Assembly (NCBI RefSeq): GCF_028464065.1
Contig: NZ_CP116808.1
Location: 1,677,001 to 1,741,000 of the forward strand
Length of the DNA stretch: 64,000 nt
DNA from: Saprospira sp. CCB-QB6
GTDB lineage: Bacteria; Bacteroidota; Bacteroidia; Chitinophagales; Saprospiraceae
Reading direction: 5' to 3'
The position numbers and the translations under genes were made by a program. The notes below the pieces were generated by a model. That model had not been told where the DNA came from. It searched no databases and saw only the letters and a program-made list of their open reading frames with translations. Below are positions 44,388 to 53,322 of the stretch, piece after piece (the first letter of the stretch is position 1; each line of letters starts with the position of its first letter).

Positions 44388-46517
44388 TTATTGCTTAACA
44401 AACTTCTGAGAGCTAGCACCTTTAGCAGTACGAACAGAGAAGAAGTAAACGCCAGCAGGTAGGTTGCTTACATCGTAAGTTACTACATCAGACTGAAGGT
44501 CATTCTTTTGCTCGTTGATGATCATACGACCAGTTGCATCAGTGATAATGTATTGAACATTGCTGTTCATCTCAGTCAACTCTACTTTAGCAGTGATTTG
44601 CTCAGTAGCAGGGTTGGGGAAGATGCTAAATTCAGTAGTAACATCAGGATTCTGAGTTACATTTACAGGGAATTTAGTAGCCAAGTTCAAAGAGATAGCA
44701 GGAATTGCATCCAAACCATAACCGATGTTGTACCAACGGTGACCAACTAGTCCGCTTGTTCCAATATAACCAGTGCGCAAAACAGTGGGAGAAACTCTAA
44801 CAAGGCCTGAAGGGCTATTGTCCTCTTGAACGACAAAGTTATCTGTGTAGTCTACAGCTTCTGCAATAGAGATAAACATACCTCTATGTTCGCCATTAGC
44901 TGTTCTAAGACCGTTAATAACATCTGATTGGATAACAGTAGCTACATAAGCAGTGTTAGGCTTGAGTGTTACACCGTATACGCTGTTAAGTCCTACGATA
45001 TTTACACGACGCTGATAAGAGTCACCAGCTACAAGTGCAACAGTATCATTACCGATACCGCTAAGGATAAGTTCAGGATCAAAAGCGCTAGCTGGATCTT
45101 GCGTCCAAAGTCCAGTGCTATCTGTGTCAGCTACTTCATAAATACGTGTAGCGATGCTCACAAGACCGCCAGCAAGGCTGGGGTCAATAGTGGCTGAAGA
45201 GGGAGTGTATCCCATATAAGACATAGAGTCGATCATTAGTGAATCTTCTGTAGCAGGGTCGATGGCATAGTTAGGGATATAGTACATAGACCCCCATTCC
45301 ATAACACCAGGAAGTTGACCAGCTGCATCTTCATTCAAAAGTGCACCACTACCGCTAGTTACAGGGTAACCATCAGCATCTAAGAAAGTTTTAGATAGAG
45401 TCATGTCCTCAGTTACAACAAACTGAGTAGACATAGAGTCATTTGCATTTGGAGTATATCCGCTAGCAGGTGCTTGATCGTAAGCTACCCATTGGTTAAC
45501 AGTATAAGTACCTGCAACTGTAGGCAACCATCCGTTAATTGTTCCTTCTAGAGTAGTAGAGCTACTATCAGGTACATAATAAGCAGGGATAGCATCTGTA
45601 ATGGCTAGCGTGTCTAGCACGGCAACGTTACCAGAAGGATCCAATACTTCGATGTACATAGACAAAGTTGAACCAGCAATATTTTCAGATCCGATATTGT
45701 CTACAGTTCCACCCCAAAACATATTATCTGTATCCTCAAGCAAACGAAGGTTTGTTGTTCCTTCATCAGAAACTTGAGAGATAGATGCTAGGCGAATATC
45801 TGAGTAAGGTTCATTGGTTTTGATTGAAATATCATCTACACCATAGAAATATGCATAGTCATTGTAGTAAAAACGAATGAAGCAGTTTTCTAGTGATTGG
45901 TTAGCGGCAGCCTCACGTAACGGTCTGGTAAAGTTTAGAGAGAAAAAGCCTTCTTTGAAAAGAACGCCATTGCTAAACGCACCAAGAGTAGGCAAGTCAG
46001 TTGTAGCAGAAAAATCTGTCAAGATCGTCCAAGTTGCACCACTATCCAAAGACACCTCTACGGTATAGCCATCAAAGCCTTCGTTAAGTGCTACAGTTCT
46101 AGCATATCCTTCGATAGTCAAGATAGAATCTGCGTAAGCAGAAAGATCAATAACAGGGCTTGTCAAATATGCTTCTTGTATCTTGGGATCCCCTGTTGCA
46201 GTGGTGTCATTAAAGTAGTGGTAGAACCCATCAAACATAGCAGAACCATCGGCCCAGCTAGGAGAAAATAGCGTATCTGCTGCAGCTAAAGAAGCAGACG
46301 CACCAGTAGGAGTGTACTCCCATTGAGGAGTGTAAGCACTTGTGAGCGTCCAGCCCAAGCTTCCTAAGGTACCATCTGCAGAAGCAAAACGACCAACAGA
46401 ATCTGTGTGCACATCTGCGGATCCAGCTCCCCAAACAGTTACTTGTGCAAACGCTGCATTCCAAGAGAAAAGCAACGCTACAGCAAATAAGGCTGTAGTA
46501 AGTTTTTGGTTAAACAT
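44388..46517 (-). CDS. Large T9SS-secreted protein with type A sorting domain
   Basis: 709 aa. Signal peptide ends AAFAQV. Residues 25-245 look like an MAM/jelly-roll type beta-sandwich (FDGYTVEVSLDSGATWTIL, FIRFYYNDYAYFYGVDDISI). The middle, 250-620, is made of Thr/Ser-rich beta domains. The last ~80 residues are the sorting domain (FSIFPNPATEQITAKVEL, YIITDATGRMIINEQ, LPAGVYFFSVRT, SQKFVKQ). Base use is smoother and less GC-rich than its neighbours, which may reflect high expression. An abundant surface protein is likely. Confidence 0.92.
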   Translation of the reverse strand: MFNQKLTTALFAVALLFSWNAAFAQVTVWGAGSADVHTDSVGRFASADGTLGSLGWTLTSAYTPQWEYTPTGASASLAAADTLFSPSWADGSAMFDGFYHYFNDTTATGDPKIQEAYLTSPVIDLSAYADSILTIEGYARTVALNEGFDGYTVEVSLDSGATWTILTDFSATTDLPTLGAFSNGVLFKEGFFSLNFTRPLREAAANQSLENCFIRFYYNDYAYFYGVDDISIKTNEPYSDIRLASISQVSDEGTTNLRLLEDTDNMFWGGTVDNIGSENIAGSTLSMYIEVLDPSGNVAVLDTLAITDAIPAYYVPDSSSTTLEGTINGWLPTVAGTYTVNQWVAYDQAPASGYTPNANDSMSTQFVVTEDMTLSKTFLDADGYPVTSGSGALLNEDAAGQLPGVMEWGSMYYIPNYAIDPATEDSLMIDSMSYMGYTPSSATIDPSLAGGLVSIATRIYEVADTDSTGLWTQDPASAFDPELILSGIGNDTVALVAGDSYQRRVNIVGLNSVYGVTLKPNTAYVATVIQSDVINGLRTANGEHRGMFISIAEAVDYTDNFVVQEDNSPSGLVRVSPTVLRTGYIGTSGLVGHRWYNIGYGLDAIPAISLNLATKFPVNVTQNPDVTTEFSIFPNPATEQITAKVELTEMNSNVQYIITDATGRMIINEQKNDLQSDVVTYDVSNLPAGVYFFSVRTAKGASSQKFVKQ

Positions 46518-46847
46518 AAAATAGATTTAAAATTGTGTAATTAGAACAATAGCTTCAATTCGGTAAAAATAGACAAAATATTATAGAATACAAGCCCATG
46601 ATTAAGCCTTTGTTAAGTCTTAAGTCGTATTTAACAAGCTCTTAGCCTTAATTTGGCGACAGTCTCGATAAAAGATCTATTATACTTCAAAGCCTTTTAT
46701 TTAACTATTTTTTTTTGGCCTAAGACTAACTAACTGTTAATAATCGCTTTACTTATTACTAAATAGTTAGTTTATTCTCTAGCTCGGCTAAGCGTACTAA
46801 TGCTAGTTTAACAAAAGCTTAGTTTTTTAGACTGCCCGCTTTTTCCC

Positions 46848-46855
46848 TAACTTTG
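46848..46855 (+). promoter_or_regulatory. Promoter -7 element of the FecB/FecC-type operon
   Basis: TAACTTTG is a perfect TAnnTTTG match, 34 nt before the start at 46889. The -33 region is only T-rich. The rest of the 46518-46888 gap is AT-rich and also holds the minus-strand gene's promoter region; nothing else recognised. Confidence 0.5.
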
Positions 46856-46888
46856 GGCTTTTAGTATTTCTCTACATAAAAGCCTTTT

Positions 46889-47983
46889 ATGCGATACTTT
46901 CTCCCTTTTTTAGCCCTTTTGCTTTTTGCTTGCCAAGGAGAAGCACCAACTTCCAGTCAGGAAGAAGCGCAAACCACCTCTTCCATAGAGCTTCGGCAGG
47001 CCCAAGGGTTTAAGGTCAAGGCCATAGAAAATGGACAATATTTAGTAGAAATTGGCGAGCAGCGCTTTTGCCTTTATCCTAGGACGTTGAAAATTAGCAA
47101 AAGGCTGGAAAACTACCAGTATTTGCCCTATCCCCTAAAAAGAGTGGTCTGCAAAAGCAGTCCCGCCTGGGCCATGATCGAACTCCTCGGTGAGCATAAA
47201 AGCGTAGTGGGCATTTCTGATGCAAGAGATTTTAAAAGCCATTATGTTGAGATCCTCCCCGAATTGGGCCGAGAACAGCTTAATTATGAGGCTTTACTTT
47301 TACTATCGCCAGAGTTGGTGGTTGGTTATGGGGCCAAAGCTGACCCCAAACTAGCCGACCTAAATATTCCCGAGCTTCGCCTTAAAGAATATGCAGAAGC
47401 CTCTCCCCTCGCCCAGATGGAATGGATTCGCTTGTTTGGTCTACTCTTCGAAAAAGATGAGATGGCCCAAAATTTTGTAAATGAGCGCTTTGCCGCCTAC
47501 AAAGAACTGAAACAGTTGGCCCAAAAGGCCCAAACACGGCCTTCAGTTTTGCTGGGTAGCCAGTTTGGCGGTGGCTGGTATTTGGCTGGAGGGAAAAGCT
47601 TTATGGCCCAATATCTAGCCGATGCACAAGCCAATTATCTCTGGAAAGACCTGCCAGGAAAAGAGGGCGTTCCCCTAGATTTTGAGGCCGTTTTGGCCAA
47701 AGGACAAAAGGCCGATTACTGGCTTAATGTGGGTAGTTACAGGAGCTTCGAGGAACTAAGGGCCAATAACCCCCGCTATGCCCTTTTCCAGGCCTTTCAG
47801 CAAAAAAAGATCTATAATTATTATGGCAATGTTTACTGTGGCACAGGTCGCCGCAACTTCTTCGAATCAGGCACTATTTATCCCGATGAAGTGCTTAGCG
47901 ACCTGATCCATATTTTCCACCCAGAGCTTTTGCCCAATTGGCGGCTCCATTATTATTATGATTGGGCGGATGATGCATTTTAA
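46889..47983 (+). CDS. ABC transporter substrate-binding lipoprotein (FecB/BtuF type)
   Basis: 364 aa lipoprotein (lipobox LLLFACQG). Periplasmic binding-protein fold of the metal-chelate/cobalamin class: PLKRVVCKSSPAWAMIELLGE, VVGISDARDF, LNYEALLLLSPELVVGYG and DYWLNVGSYRSFEELRANNPRY. It should deliver an iron chelate, haem or cobalamin to the permease encoded next, whose start overlaps its 3' end by 14-26 nt. The ligand is not determined. No ATPase gene follows. Confidence 0.9.
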   Translation: MRYFLPFLALLLFACQGEAPTSSQEEAQTTSSIELRQAQGFKVKAIENGQYLVEIGEQRFCLYPRTLKISKRLENYQYLPYPLKRVVCKSSPAWAMIELLGEHKSVVGISDARDFKSHYVEILPELGREQLNYEALLLLSPELVVGYGAKADPKLADLNIPELRLKEYAEASPLAQMEWIRLFGLLFEKDEMAQNFVNERFAAYKELKQLAQKAQTRPSVLLGSQFGGGWYLAGGKSFMAQYLADAQANYLWKDLPGKEGVPLDFEAVLAKGQKADYWLNVGSYRSFEELRANNPRYALFQAFQQKKIYNYYGNVYCGTGRRNFFESGTIYPDEVLSDLIHIFHPELLPNWRLHYYYDWADDAF

Positions 47984-48983
47984 CCGATTTTTTTCGCTCT
48001 TCCTAGCCCTTCTGCTGCTCTTCGCCCTAAGTTTGGCGCTGGGCTCTAGCCCTATTTCCATTAGCCAATTGTGGCAAGGGCTTTCTCTTGGCCCTCAATC
48101 TACCGAAGGGCTGGCGAGCATCATTTGGCAGCTCCGCCTACCCCGAAGTCTGGCCGCCATTTTGGCCGGAGCGGGCTTGTCGGTCAGTGGACTTTTACTG
48201 CAAACTTTTTTCCGAAACCCTATTGCGGGCCCCTTTGTCTTGGGCATTAGTAGCGCAGCGGGACTAGGAGCTGCGCTCTGGATTATGGGCGGCAGCCTAC
48301 TGGGCCTAAGTTCCTTTTGGGCCGCTAGCCGATGGGGACTTTTAGCGGCCGCAGCCAGCGGGGCCGCCTTTTGCCTCTTTATTTTGTTGCTTTTGGCTTG
48401 GCGCTTGGGCCAACGGCCCGCTCACCTCCTACTGATGGGCCTGATGCTAGGCAGTTTTACCAATGCTTTTATCCTTTTTCTCCAATATTTTAGCCCCAAA
48501 GAAGAACTACAATCTTTCATTTTTTGGAGCATGGGCGACCTCAACCGCCTAGGCTGGAGCGAGCTGGCCCTACTCACGCCTTTGGTCTTTTTTGCCCTCT
48601 TTTTAGCCTTTTTACTGGCACAAGGGCTCAATATTTGGCTCCTCGGCCCCATAGAAGCCCGCTCTCTAGGCCTAAATAATGTCCGTTTACGCTGGAAAAT
48701 TTTACTTATTTCCTCTCTCTTAGCTGGCGGAATCACCGCCTTTTGTGGCCCCATTAGCTTTGTTGGAATGGCGGTCCCCCATTTGGCCCGATTGATTTTG
48801 GGCAGCCAACGCCATCAAATTTTACTGCCTTTTACAGCCCTCTTAGGAGCTGTTTTGCTGCTAGCCTGCCAAATTTTGGCCCAGCTTCCTGGCCTAGAGC
48901 AACTACTCCCCATCAATCTCATCAGCTCGCTTTTAGGCGCTCCCTTTCTGCTCTTTCTACTGCTTTCTAAACCTTTAGATTAG
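47970..48983 (+). CDS. FecCD-family ABC transporter permease
   Basis: Inner-membrane permease with about nine to ten helices. The start is ambiguous (ATG at 47958, 47970 or 47973, all inside the upstream gene); 47970 gives 337 aa. Signatures: IIWQLRLPRSLAAILAGAGLSVSGLLLQ, NPIAGPFVLGISSAAGLGAA, GPISFVGMAVPHLARLILG. It pairs with the binding protein to take up an iron chelate or cobalamin. The stop codon's last base is the first G of a GC-rich mosaic element. The expected FecE/BtuD ATPase is not in the window. Confidence 0.93.
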   Translation: MMHFNRFFSLFLALLLLFALSLALGSSPISISQLWQGLSLGPQSTEGLASIIWQLRLPRSLAAILAGAGLSVSGLLLQTFFRNPIAGPFVLGISSAAGLGAALWIMGGSLLGLSSFWAASRWGLLAAAASGAAFCLFILLLLAWRLGQRPAHLLLMGLMLGSFTNAFILFLQYFSPKEELQSFIFWSMGDLNRLGWSELALLTPLVFFALFLAFLLAQGLNIWLLGPIEARSLGLNNVRLRWKILLISSLLAGGITAFCGPISFVGMAVPHLARLILGSQRHQILLPFTALLGAVLLLACQILAQLPGLEQLLPINLISSLLGAPFLLFLLLSKPLD

Positions 48984-49150
48984 GGGCCTCCAGGGCGGCT
49001 ACGCCTTCTGGCGCTATGCTTCGCCGCTCGCAAGTCTGCTCGGCCCTGCGTTTTTTCGCTGCGCTCAAAAAAACTTGGTCTGGCCTGCGGCCACGGCTGC
49101 GCAGCGCTGGGCCCTTGCTGGGCCAGCCAACTGGCCCCAAAAAGGCCCTT
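48983..49150. repeat. GC-rich mosaic repeat (copy 14)
   Basis: Forward: GGGGCCTCCAGGGCGGC ... CGCTCGCAAGTCTGCTCGGCCC ... TTTTTTCGCTGCGCTCAAAAAA hairpin ... CTTGGTCTGGCCTGCGGCC ... GCAGCGCTGGGCC. Its first G is the last base of the permease stop codon. Confidence 0.85.
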
Positions 49151-49152
49151 TG

Positions 49153-49190
49153 GGCCAAAAAAAAGCCAGCGCCCTTTCGGGCGCTGGCTT
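49153..49190 (-). terminator. Terminator of the Cys-rich protein gene
   Basis: AAGCCAGCGCCC (49163-49174) pairs with GGGCGCTGGCTT (49179-49190). On the minus strand it is followed by TTTTTTTT. It could also end the permease transcript weakly. Confidence 0.9.
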
Positions 49191-49210
49191 AAAATATTCA
49201 ACTCAAAGGC

Positions 49211-49651
49211 TTAGCCTTTTTGAGCAGCTTGAGTTTTCTTCTCAGTGGCCGCAGCAGCAGTAGCTTTGGCTTTAGACTTGCAGCAAGACTTTTTGTCGCC
49301 TTTGGTGCAAGCAGCTGCATTAGAACAAGCTTTTTTGTTAGAAGCAGCTGTTGCTGTAGCAGCAGCTTTTGATTTGCAGCAAGATTTACCAGCTGCAGCT
49401 TTAGTGCAAGCTTTTTTGTTAGAAGCAGCTGTTGCTGTAGCAGCAGCCTTTGATTTGCAGCAAGATTTGCCGGCAGTTGCAGTTGCCTTAGTGCAAGCCG
49501 CTTTGTTAGTGCAAGCTTTCTTAGACTTAGTGCAAGTTTTTGTAGTAGCTGTAGCTTCAGCTTTAGCAGCTTTAGCAGCAGCGTGAGGACATTGTGCGTG
49601 GGCCATGCCAGCAAACATTAGCATAGCGAAAAGCATCATGATCTGTTTCAT
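49211..49651 (-). CDS. Secreted Cys/Lys/Ala-rich low-complexity repeat protein
   Basis: 146 aa from the ATG at 49651, giving a clean signal peptide ending AGMAHAQ; a longer frame from 49690 is less likely. The mature part is almost only Ala, Lys, Thr, Ser and Cys, with about 15 cysteines. Two adjacent copies of a ~27-residue unit are visible (GKSCCKSKAAATATAASNKK, repeated), then a third variant. The repeated CC pairs suggest metal binding or disulfide cross-linking; this is inference. It is close to, but on the opposite strand from, the metal-chelate uptake genes. Confidence 0.8.
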   Translation of the reverse strand: MKQIMMLFAMLMFAGMAHAQCPHAAAKAAKAEATATTKTCTKSKKACTNKAACTKATATAGKSCCKSKAAATATAASNKKACTKAAAGKSCCKSKAAATATAASNKKACSNAAACTKGDKKSCCKSKAKATAAAATEKKTQAAQKG

Positions 49652-49835
49652 GCTGTGAAATTTAAGTAAGTAATGAAAATGTATGTACAAAAATGATACA
49701 CTTTTAGTAGAGTGTAAGCCAAAACTACTGAAAAAGATTTAACTAAAACAATAGTTAATTAAACATTAACAGCTTTTGTTGGCCTTCTTCAATATATCTA
49801 CTGGCTTATTTATGACGGCTTTAGCCTCTATTCGT

Positions 49836-50291
49836 TTAATCATCTCTACCGAGAATGACCCGTTTTTTCTCTTCAAACTCATATTGGTCAATAATTCCCT
49901 TCTCCAATAGCTCTTGCCAAGCTGCTAAGGTATCAGCTTGCTCGCCAGTAATTTTTTTGACCTCAATTTTCTTATTATTCAGACGTTGTTCAGCTTTTTT
50001 GCGCTCCTCTTGCAAATGCAGGCGCTCGAGCTGAATTTTCTCTCGGTAAAGCGCTTGTTTTTCTCGAACCAGTGCACCACCAGCACTATCATAATTATAC
50101 TTGTAGTCAAAGTCATGTTGAGACATGACCAGCAAGACAATAAAGTCTATAAAGGCTATAATTGCAGGAATCCCGGTCCAAGATAATAGGAAATAAAGCA
50201 CCCCTTGTACTGGGCGGTTCAAATAAAATTTATGGACTCCGATAAAGCCGACAAAGAATGCCAAAAGGGCGGCAACAATTTTGTTTTTCAT
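49836..50291 (-). CDS. TM2-domain membrane protein with SHOCT-like tail
   Basis: 151 aa. The first 60 residues form a TM2 domain: KNKIVAALLAFFVGFIGVHKFYL with the GIHKFY-type motif, then a second helix (GIPAIIAFIDFIVLLVMS). A charged coiled coil follows (EREKIQLERLHLQEERKK-like). The C-terminus (LAAWQELLEKGIIDQYEFEEKKRVIL) matches the short SHOCT motif. Function unknown; inner membrane. Confidence 0.9.
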   Translation of the reverse strand: MKNKIVAALLAFFVGFIGVHKFYLNRPVQGVLYFLLSWTGIPAIIAFIDFIVLLVMSQHDFDYKYNYDSAGGALVREKQALYREKIQLERLHLQEERKKAEQRLNNKKIEVKKITGEQADTLAAWQELLEKGIIDQYEFEEKKRVILGRDD

Positions 50292-50413
50292 AGAATGGTT
50301 AATACTTACACAATCAAAACGACCAAAACGCGAAATAAGTTACAGTTTTTTCTGAAAACTTGGCCATAAGTTGCCCTAGGGATTTTAAACTACTTTTGAT
50401 TTTTTTCGGGGAG

Positions 50414-50552
50414 CAGGCGGCGAAGCCGCCGCAGGCCCAGCGCTGCGCAGCCGTGGCCGCAGGCCAGACCCAGCCGCCGAAGGCGGCGCAGGGCCGAGCG
50501 AAGAGCGAGCGGCGGAGCCTAGCGGCGGCCAGCTTTGCTGGCCGCGGGCCCC
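50414..50552. repeat. GC-rich mosaic repeat (copy 15, inverted)
   Basis: CAGGCGGCGAAGCCGCCGCAGGCCCAGCGCTGC ... GGCCAGACCCAGCCGCCGAAGGCGG ... GGGCCGAGCGAAGAGCGAG ... GGCCAGCTTTGCTGGCCGCGGGCCCC plus an A-run. Confidence 0.85.
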
Positions 50553-50566
50553 AAAAAACACTAAAT

Positions 50567-51064
50567 TTATACCGTTCCTTGCTTATTGTAGACTCGCCAA
50601 TAGGAAATGAGGAGGCGGAAAGGGAGTAAAATGGCCACAATAATGCTGGCCACGCCAAAAAAGAGGTATTCCCCTTTCATATAGCTAAGGAGTTGTTGCT
50701 GTTGTTTAAGTCCGACTTCGGGATGAAAATAGACCGTAAAGCTAGGTAGCCCTTCTGACTCCATAAAATCTTGGAAGCCAAAAGTGTACTCAATTAGCTT
50801 AAAAATGAGGGGAATGCTGGCAAAAATGAGCACAAATTTGGCCCATTGTGCATAGGCCAAAAAGCTATATTTAAGCAAAAACAGATGGCGAGTATAAGTC
50901 GTAAAAATGATAATGAAGAGGGCGTTGGCATAGACAAAATGCCAATCTTTCATGATACTATAAAGTGGGTAGGTCAATAGGCCCACCAAAAGGAGAGTTA
51001 GTGCCCAAAAAATGATTTCTAGCTTAAGTTTGAGCTGAAATTGTTGTTTTGCGAGATCCGTCAT
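50567..51064 (-). CDS. Four-helix membrane protein, function unknown
   Basis: 165 aa. Four hydrophobic stretches are visible (about 19-37, 45-62, 72-90, 132-152) with charged loops and a LLISYWRVYNKQG C-terminus. No family recognised. It follows the xerC-type recombinase by 26 nt on the same strand and is the last gene of a merR/xerC unit. A GC-rich mosaic repeat lies just beyond its stop. Confidence 0.75.
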   Translation of the reverse strand: MTDLAKQQFQLKLKLEIIFWALTLLLVGLLTYPLYSIMKDWHFVYANALFIIIFTTYTRHLFLLKYSFLAYAQWAKFVLIFASIPLIFKLIEYTFGFQDFMESEGLPSFTVYFHPEVGLKQQQQLLSYMKGEYLFFGVASIIVAILLPFRLLISYWRVYNKQGTV

Positions 51065-51090
51065 AACATACTAAAGTTTAGCGGGCAAAA

Positions 51091-51990
51091 TTATTCCTTT
51101 TTTTTGGCTTTAGGGTGGCTTTGCGCATATACTTTCTTTAGTTGCTCTAAAGAGTTGTGCGTATAAATCTGTGTAGAAGCTAAGCTGCTGTGGCCCAAGA
51201 GCAACTTAATAGCTTGTAAATCGGCCCCTTGATTGCTCAAATGGGTGGCAAAGCTATGGCGTAGGCTGTGTGGACTGCGTTCTTCTTGTGTAGTCACTAG
51301 GCCTAGATAGTCTCGCACCTTATTGTAAATCCATTTTGGATAGGGAGATTGGCCCTGATCGTTCAAAATAATGGGACCTTTGGGATCAAAATTGGGAAGG
51401 CTTTCTTGAGCCAGCAATTTAAAGGCTTGCAAATCGGTATTAAGCTGAGGCAAGATCGGAATGATTCTCATTTTCTGGCCCTTTCCTAAAATTCTAAGTT
51501 GTTCCAAACCAAAATCCCAATCGCTCCAACGCAGGCCCTGCAATTCGGCTCGGCGCATACCTGTATGATAAAACAAAAGCAGCATCAAGCGATCTCTTTG
51601 TCCTGGAAAATCGGCTTCAAAATATGGCCCACTAAAGAGTTTGGCCAATTGCTGCTCAGCCAAAAAATGAGGCAAAGCTGCTTTTTTCTTAGGCAATTGA
51701 AGGCCTTGCATAGGGTTTTGTTGCAGCTGTCCCTCTTGCATGAGAAACTTAAAATAGCGTTGCAAACTACTGGCTTTGCGGTGAATCGTACTACTTGCCC
51801 GCCCCGCTTGCATCAGGCGCACCAACCAAGAGCGCAAAATGCCCAAATTGACGGCCTGCGCTTCTTCCAGCTCATATTCCTCCTTCAAAAAGGCATCAAA
51901 CTGTCGTAAGTCAGTAGCATAAGCCTGACAGCTATGCTCAGAATAGCGCTTTTCGTAGCGCAAAAAATGCAGAAAAGCCTCTAGCTGCAT
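51091..51990 (-). CDS. xerC: Tyrosine recombinase XerC/XerD
   Basis: 299 aa site-specific recombinase that resolves chromosome dimers at dif. N-terminal SAM-like core-binding domain (FLRYEKRYSEHSCQAYATDLRQF), then the catalytic domain with Arg (YHTGMRRAEL), Lys (GKGQKMRIIPI), His-x-x-Arg (PHSLRHSFATHL), His (LLGHSSLASTQIY) and the tyrosine in QIYTH. Length is normal. Which of XerC or XerD cannot be told by eye. It follows the MerR-type regulator by 2 nt. Confidence 0.9.
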   Translation of the reverse strand: MQLEAFLHFLRYEKRYSEHSCQAYATDLRQFDAFLKEEYELEEAQAVNLGILRSWLVRLMQAGRASSTIHRKASSLQRYFKFLMQEGQLQQNPMQGLQLPKKKAALPHFLAEQQLAKLFSGPYFEADFPGQRDRLMLLLFYHTGMRRAELQGLRWSDWDFGLEQLRILGKGQKMRIIPILPQLNTDLQAFKLLAQESLPNFDPKGPIILNDQGQSPYPKWIYNKVRDYLGLVTTQEERSPHSLRHSFATHLSNQGADLQAIKLLLGHSSLASTQIYTHNSLEQLKKVYAQSHPKAKKKE

Positions 51991-51992
51991 AG

Positions 51993-52877
51993 TTAGGAGA
52001 GTTCTGACAAAAAGTCGATAAATTCACTAAAATCCTCAAATAGACTCAAATTAGGCGCCGCCTCTAAGGGATGCATAATCGGCTGAGCCGAACAAAATAT
52101 CTGTATATCGGGATAACGCTTACAAAGTTGGCCCAAAAAATCTTGTGGAGACAACTGTGAATTATTACTCGAACTAGTGGTAAAAATACAACTGGGCTTA
52201 AATTGCTCTACCGCAACTTCTAATTCCTTAGGCGGTATCTGGCTGCCCAAATAACAACTCGTACAGCCCCTAGAGCGCAAATAATAATGATATAGCAGCA
52301 ATAAAATCTCTTGCTGCTCGCCCAAAGGCTCAAACAACAAGACCCTTGGCCGATCGCCTAAACTGCTTTCATGCCCCAATAAATAAACCTCATGGGCCAA
52401 ACGCTGTCGAATCAAGTTATGCACAAACTGTTCATGCACAATACTTACCGCTCCAGTCAGCCAAAGCAAACTCAATTTCTCTAAAAATGGCAGCAAAAGC
52501 TTATTCAACAAAGCCTCAAAGCCCTCTTTTTCCGCCTCCTGATCCAAAATCCGCTCAAAATCCAACTCATTGAGCTCCATCATGGCCATCGTAAGCCGCT
52601 GCAGCAAATTACTCTGCTCCTCACTCTCCTCCGCAATATTTTCTACCCGCTCCATCACCTCTTTCTGCGTCAAACGAGCAATCTTGGAAATACGCATACC
52701 ATTCCGATTCAGGAACGCAATATTGAGCAGATACTGCAAATCCTCATCCGTATAATACCGAATATTGGTTGCCGTACGCTTGGGCTCAATAATATTATAC
52801 CGCTGTTCCCAAATCCGAATCGTATGGGCTTTGATGCCAGACAGTTTTTCAAGGTCACGAATCGAATAAGTAGCCAA
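51993..52877 (-). CDS. MerR-family regulator with B12-binding-like domain
   Basis: 294 aa, starting at the TTG (52877) that gives MATYSIRDLEKLSGIKAHTIRIWEQRY. A longer frame from 52985 has an N-terminus foreign to the family. Residues 1-75 are the MerR helix-turn-helix (KRTATNIRYYTDEDLQYLLNI). Residues 90-165 resemble the helical cap of B12-binding regulators, with a WLTGAVSIVHEQFVHNLI stretch. The C-terminal ~130 residues look like a cobalamin-binding Rossmann domain (VLLFEPLGEQQEI, CYLGSQIPPKELE). The lower-ligand DxHxxG is not seen, so cobalamin may not bind. Light or B12-linked regulation is inference. Confidence 0.85.
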   Translation of the reverse strand: MATYSIRDLEKLSGIKAHTIRIWEQRYNIIEPKRTATNIRYYTDEDLQYLLNIAFLNRNGMRISKIARLTQKEVMERVENIAEESEEQSNLLQRLTMAMMELNELDFERILDQEAEKEGFEALLNKLLLPFLEKLSLLWLTGAVSIVHEQFVHNLIRQRLAHEVYLLGHESSLGDRPRVLLFEPLGEQQEILLLLYHYYLRSRGCTSCYLGSQIPPKELEVAVEQFKPSCIFTTSSSNNSQLSPQDFLGQLCKRYPDIQIFCSAQPIMHPLEAAPNLSLFEDFSEFIDFLSELS

Positions 52878-53088
52878 AATGATATACGCTTTGAGGGGTG
52901 GATTGGCTAAAAGGCCGCTAAAAATAAATAATGATCTGTCTATTAACAGAAAAAGCCAATGCTTGGTTGAGCTTGGCTTACACAAATATAGCCTAGAATT
53001 ATCAATCTTACTAATATTTAGGCCGCTTTGTGGAGGGATTCAAGACTTTTCAACCCCAAAAGCTGAACAAACTCGCTCCTTTTCTTTT

Positions 53089-53256
53089 GGGGCCCGCGGC
53101 CGCCCTTCAATTTGGGGCGGCCGCCGCTAGGCTCCGCCGCTCGCTCTTCGCTCGGCCCTGCGCCGCCTTCGGCGGCTGGGTCTGGCCTGCGGCCACGGCT
53201 GCGCAGCGCTGGGCCATTGGCCCTTCGGGCCCAAGGCGGCTTCGCCGCCTTGCTAG
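53089..53256. repeat. GC-rich mosaic repeat (copy 16)
   Basis: Forward: GGGGCCCGCGGCCGCCC ... GGCTCCGCCGCTCGCTCTTCGCTCGGCCC ... CGCCTTCGGCG ... GGGTCTGGCCTGCGGCC ... GCAGCGCTGGGCC, then extra GGCCCTTCGGGCC and GGCGGCTTCGCCGCC hairpins. It occupies the 52878-53322 gap. Confidence 0.85.
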
Positions 53257-53257
53257 A

Positions 53258-53300
53258 CCAAAAAAGCAGCCCATTCGCTCAATAACGAATGGGCTGCTTT
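53258..53300 (-). terminator. Terminator of the PpiD-like gene
   Basis: AAAGCAGCCCATTCG (53263-53277) pairs with CGAATGGGCTGCTTT (53286-53300). On the minus strand it runs into TTTTTT. It lies 23 nt after the stop. Confidence 0.92.
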
Positions 53301-53322
53301 CTATAGCTAAAAGCTAATCGGC

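Noticed and set aside
49198-49614. Leu/Lys-rich ORF on the minus strand overlapping the Cys-rich gene, and a plus-strand Ala/Val ORF
   Set aside because: Frame-shadows of the repetitive Cys-rich gene; the signal-peptide-bearing frame is the credible one.
53030-53317. 95-aa plus-strand ORF over the mosaic repeat
   Set aside because: It follows the mosaic repeat and terminator and has no coding features.
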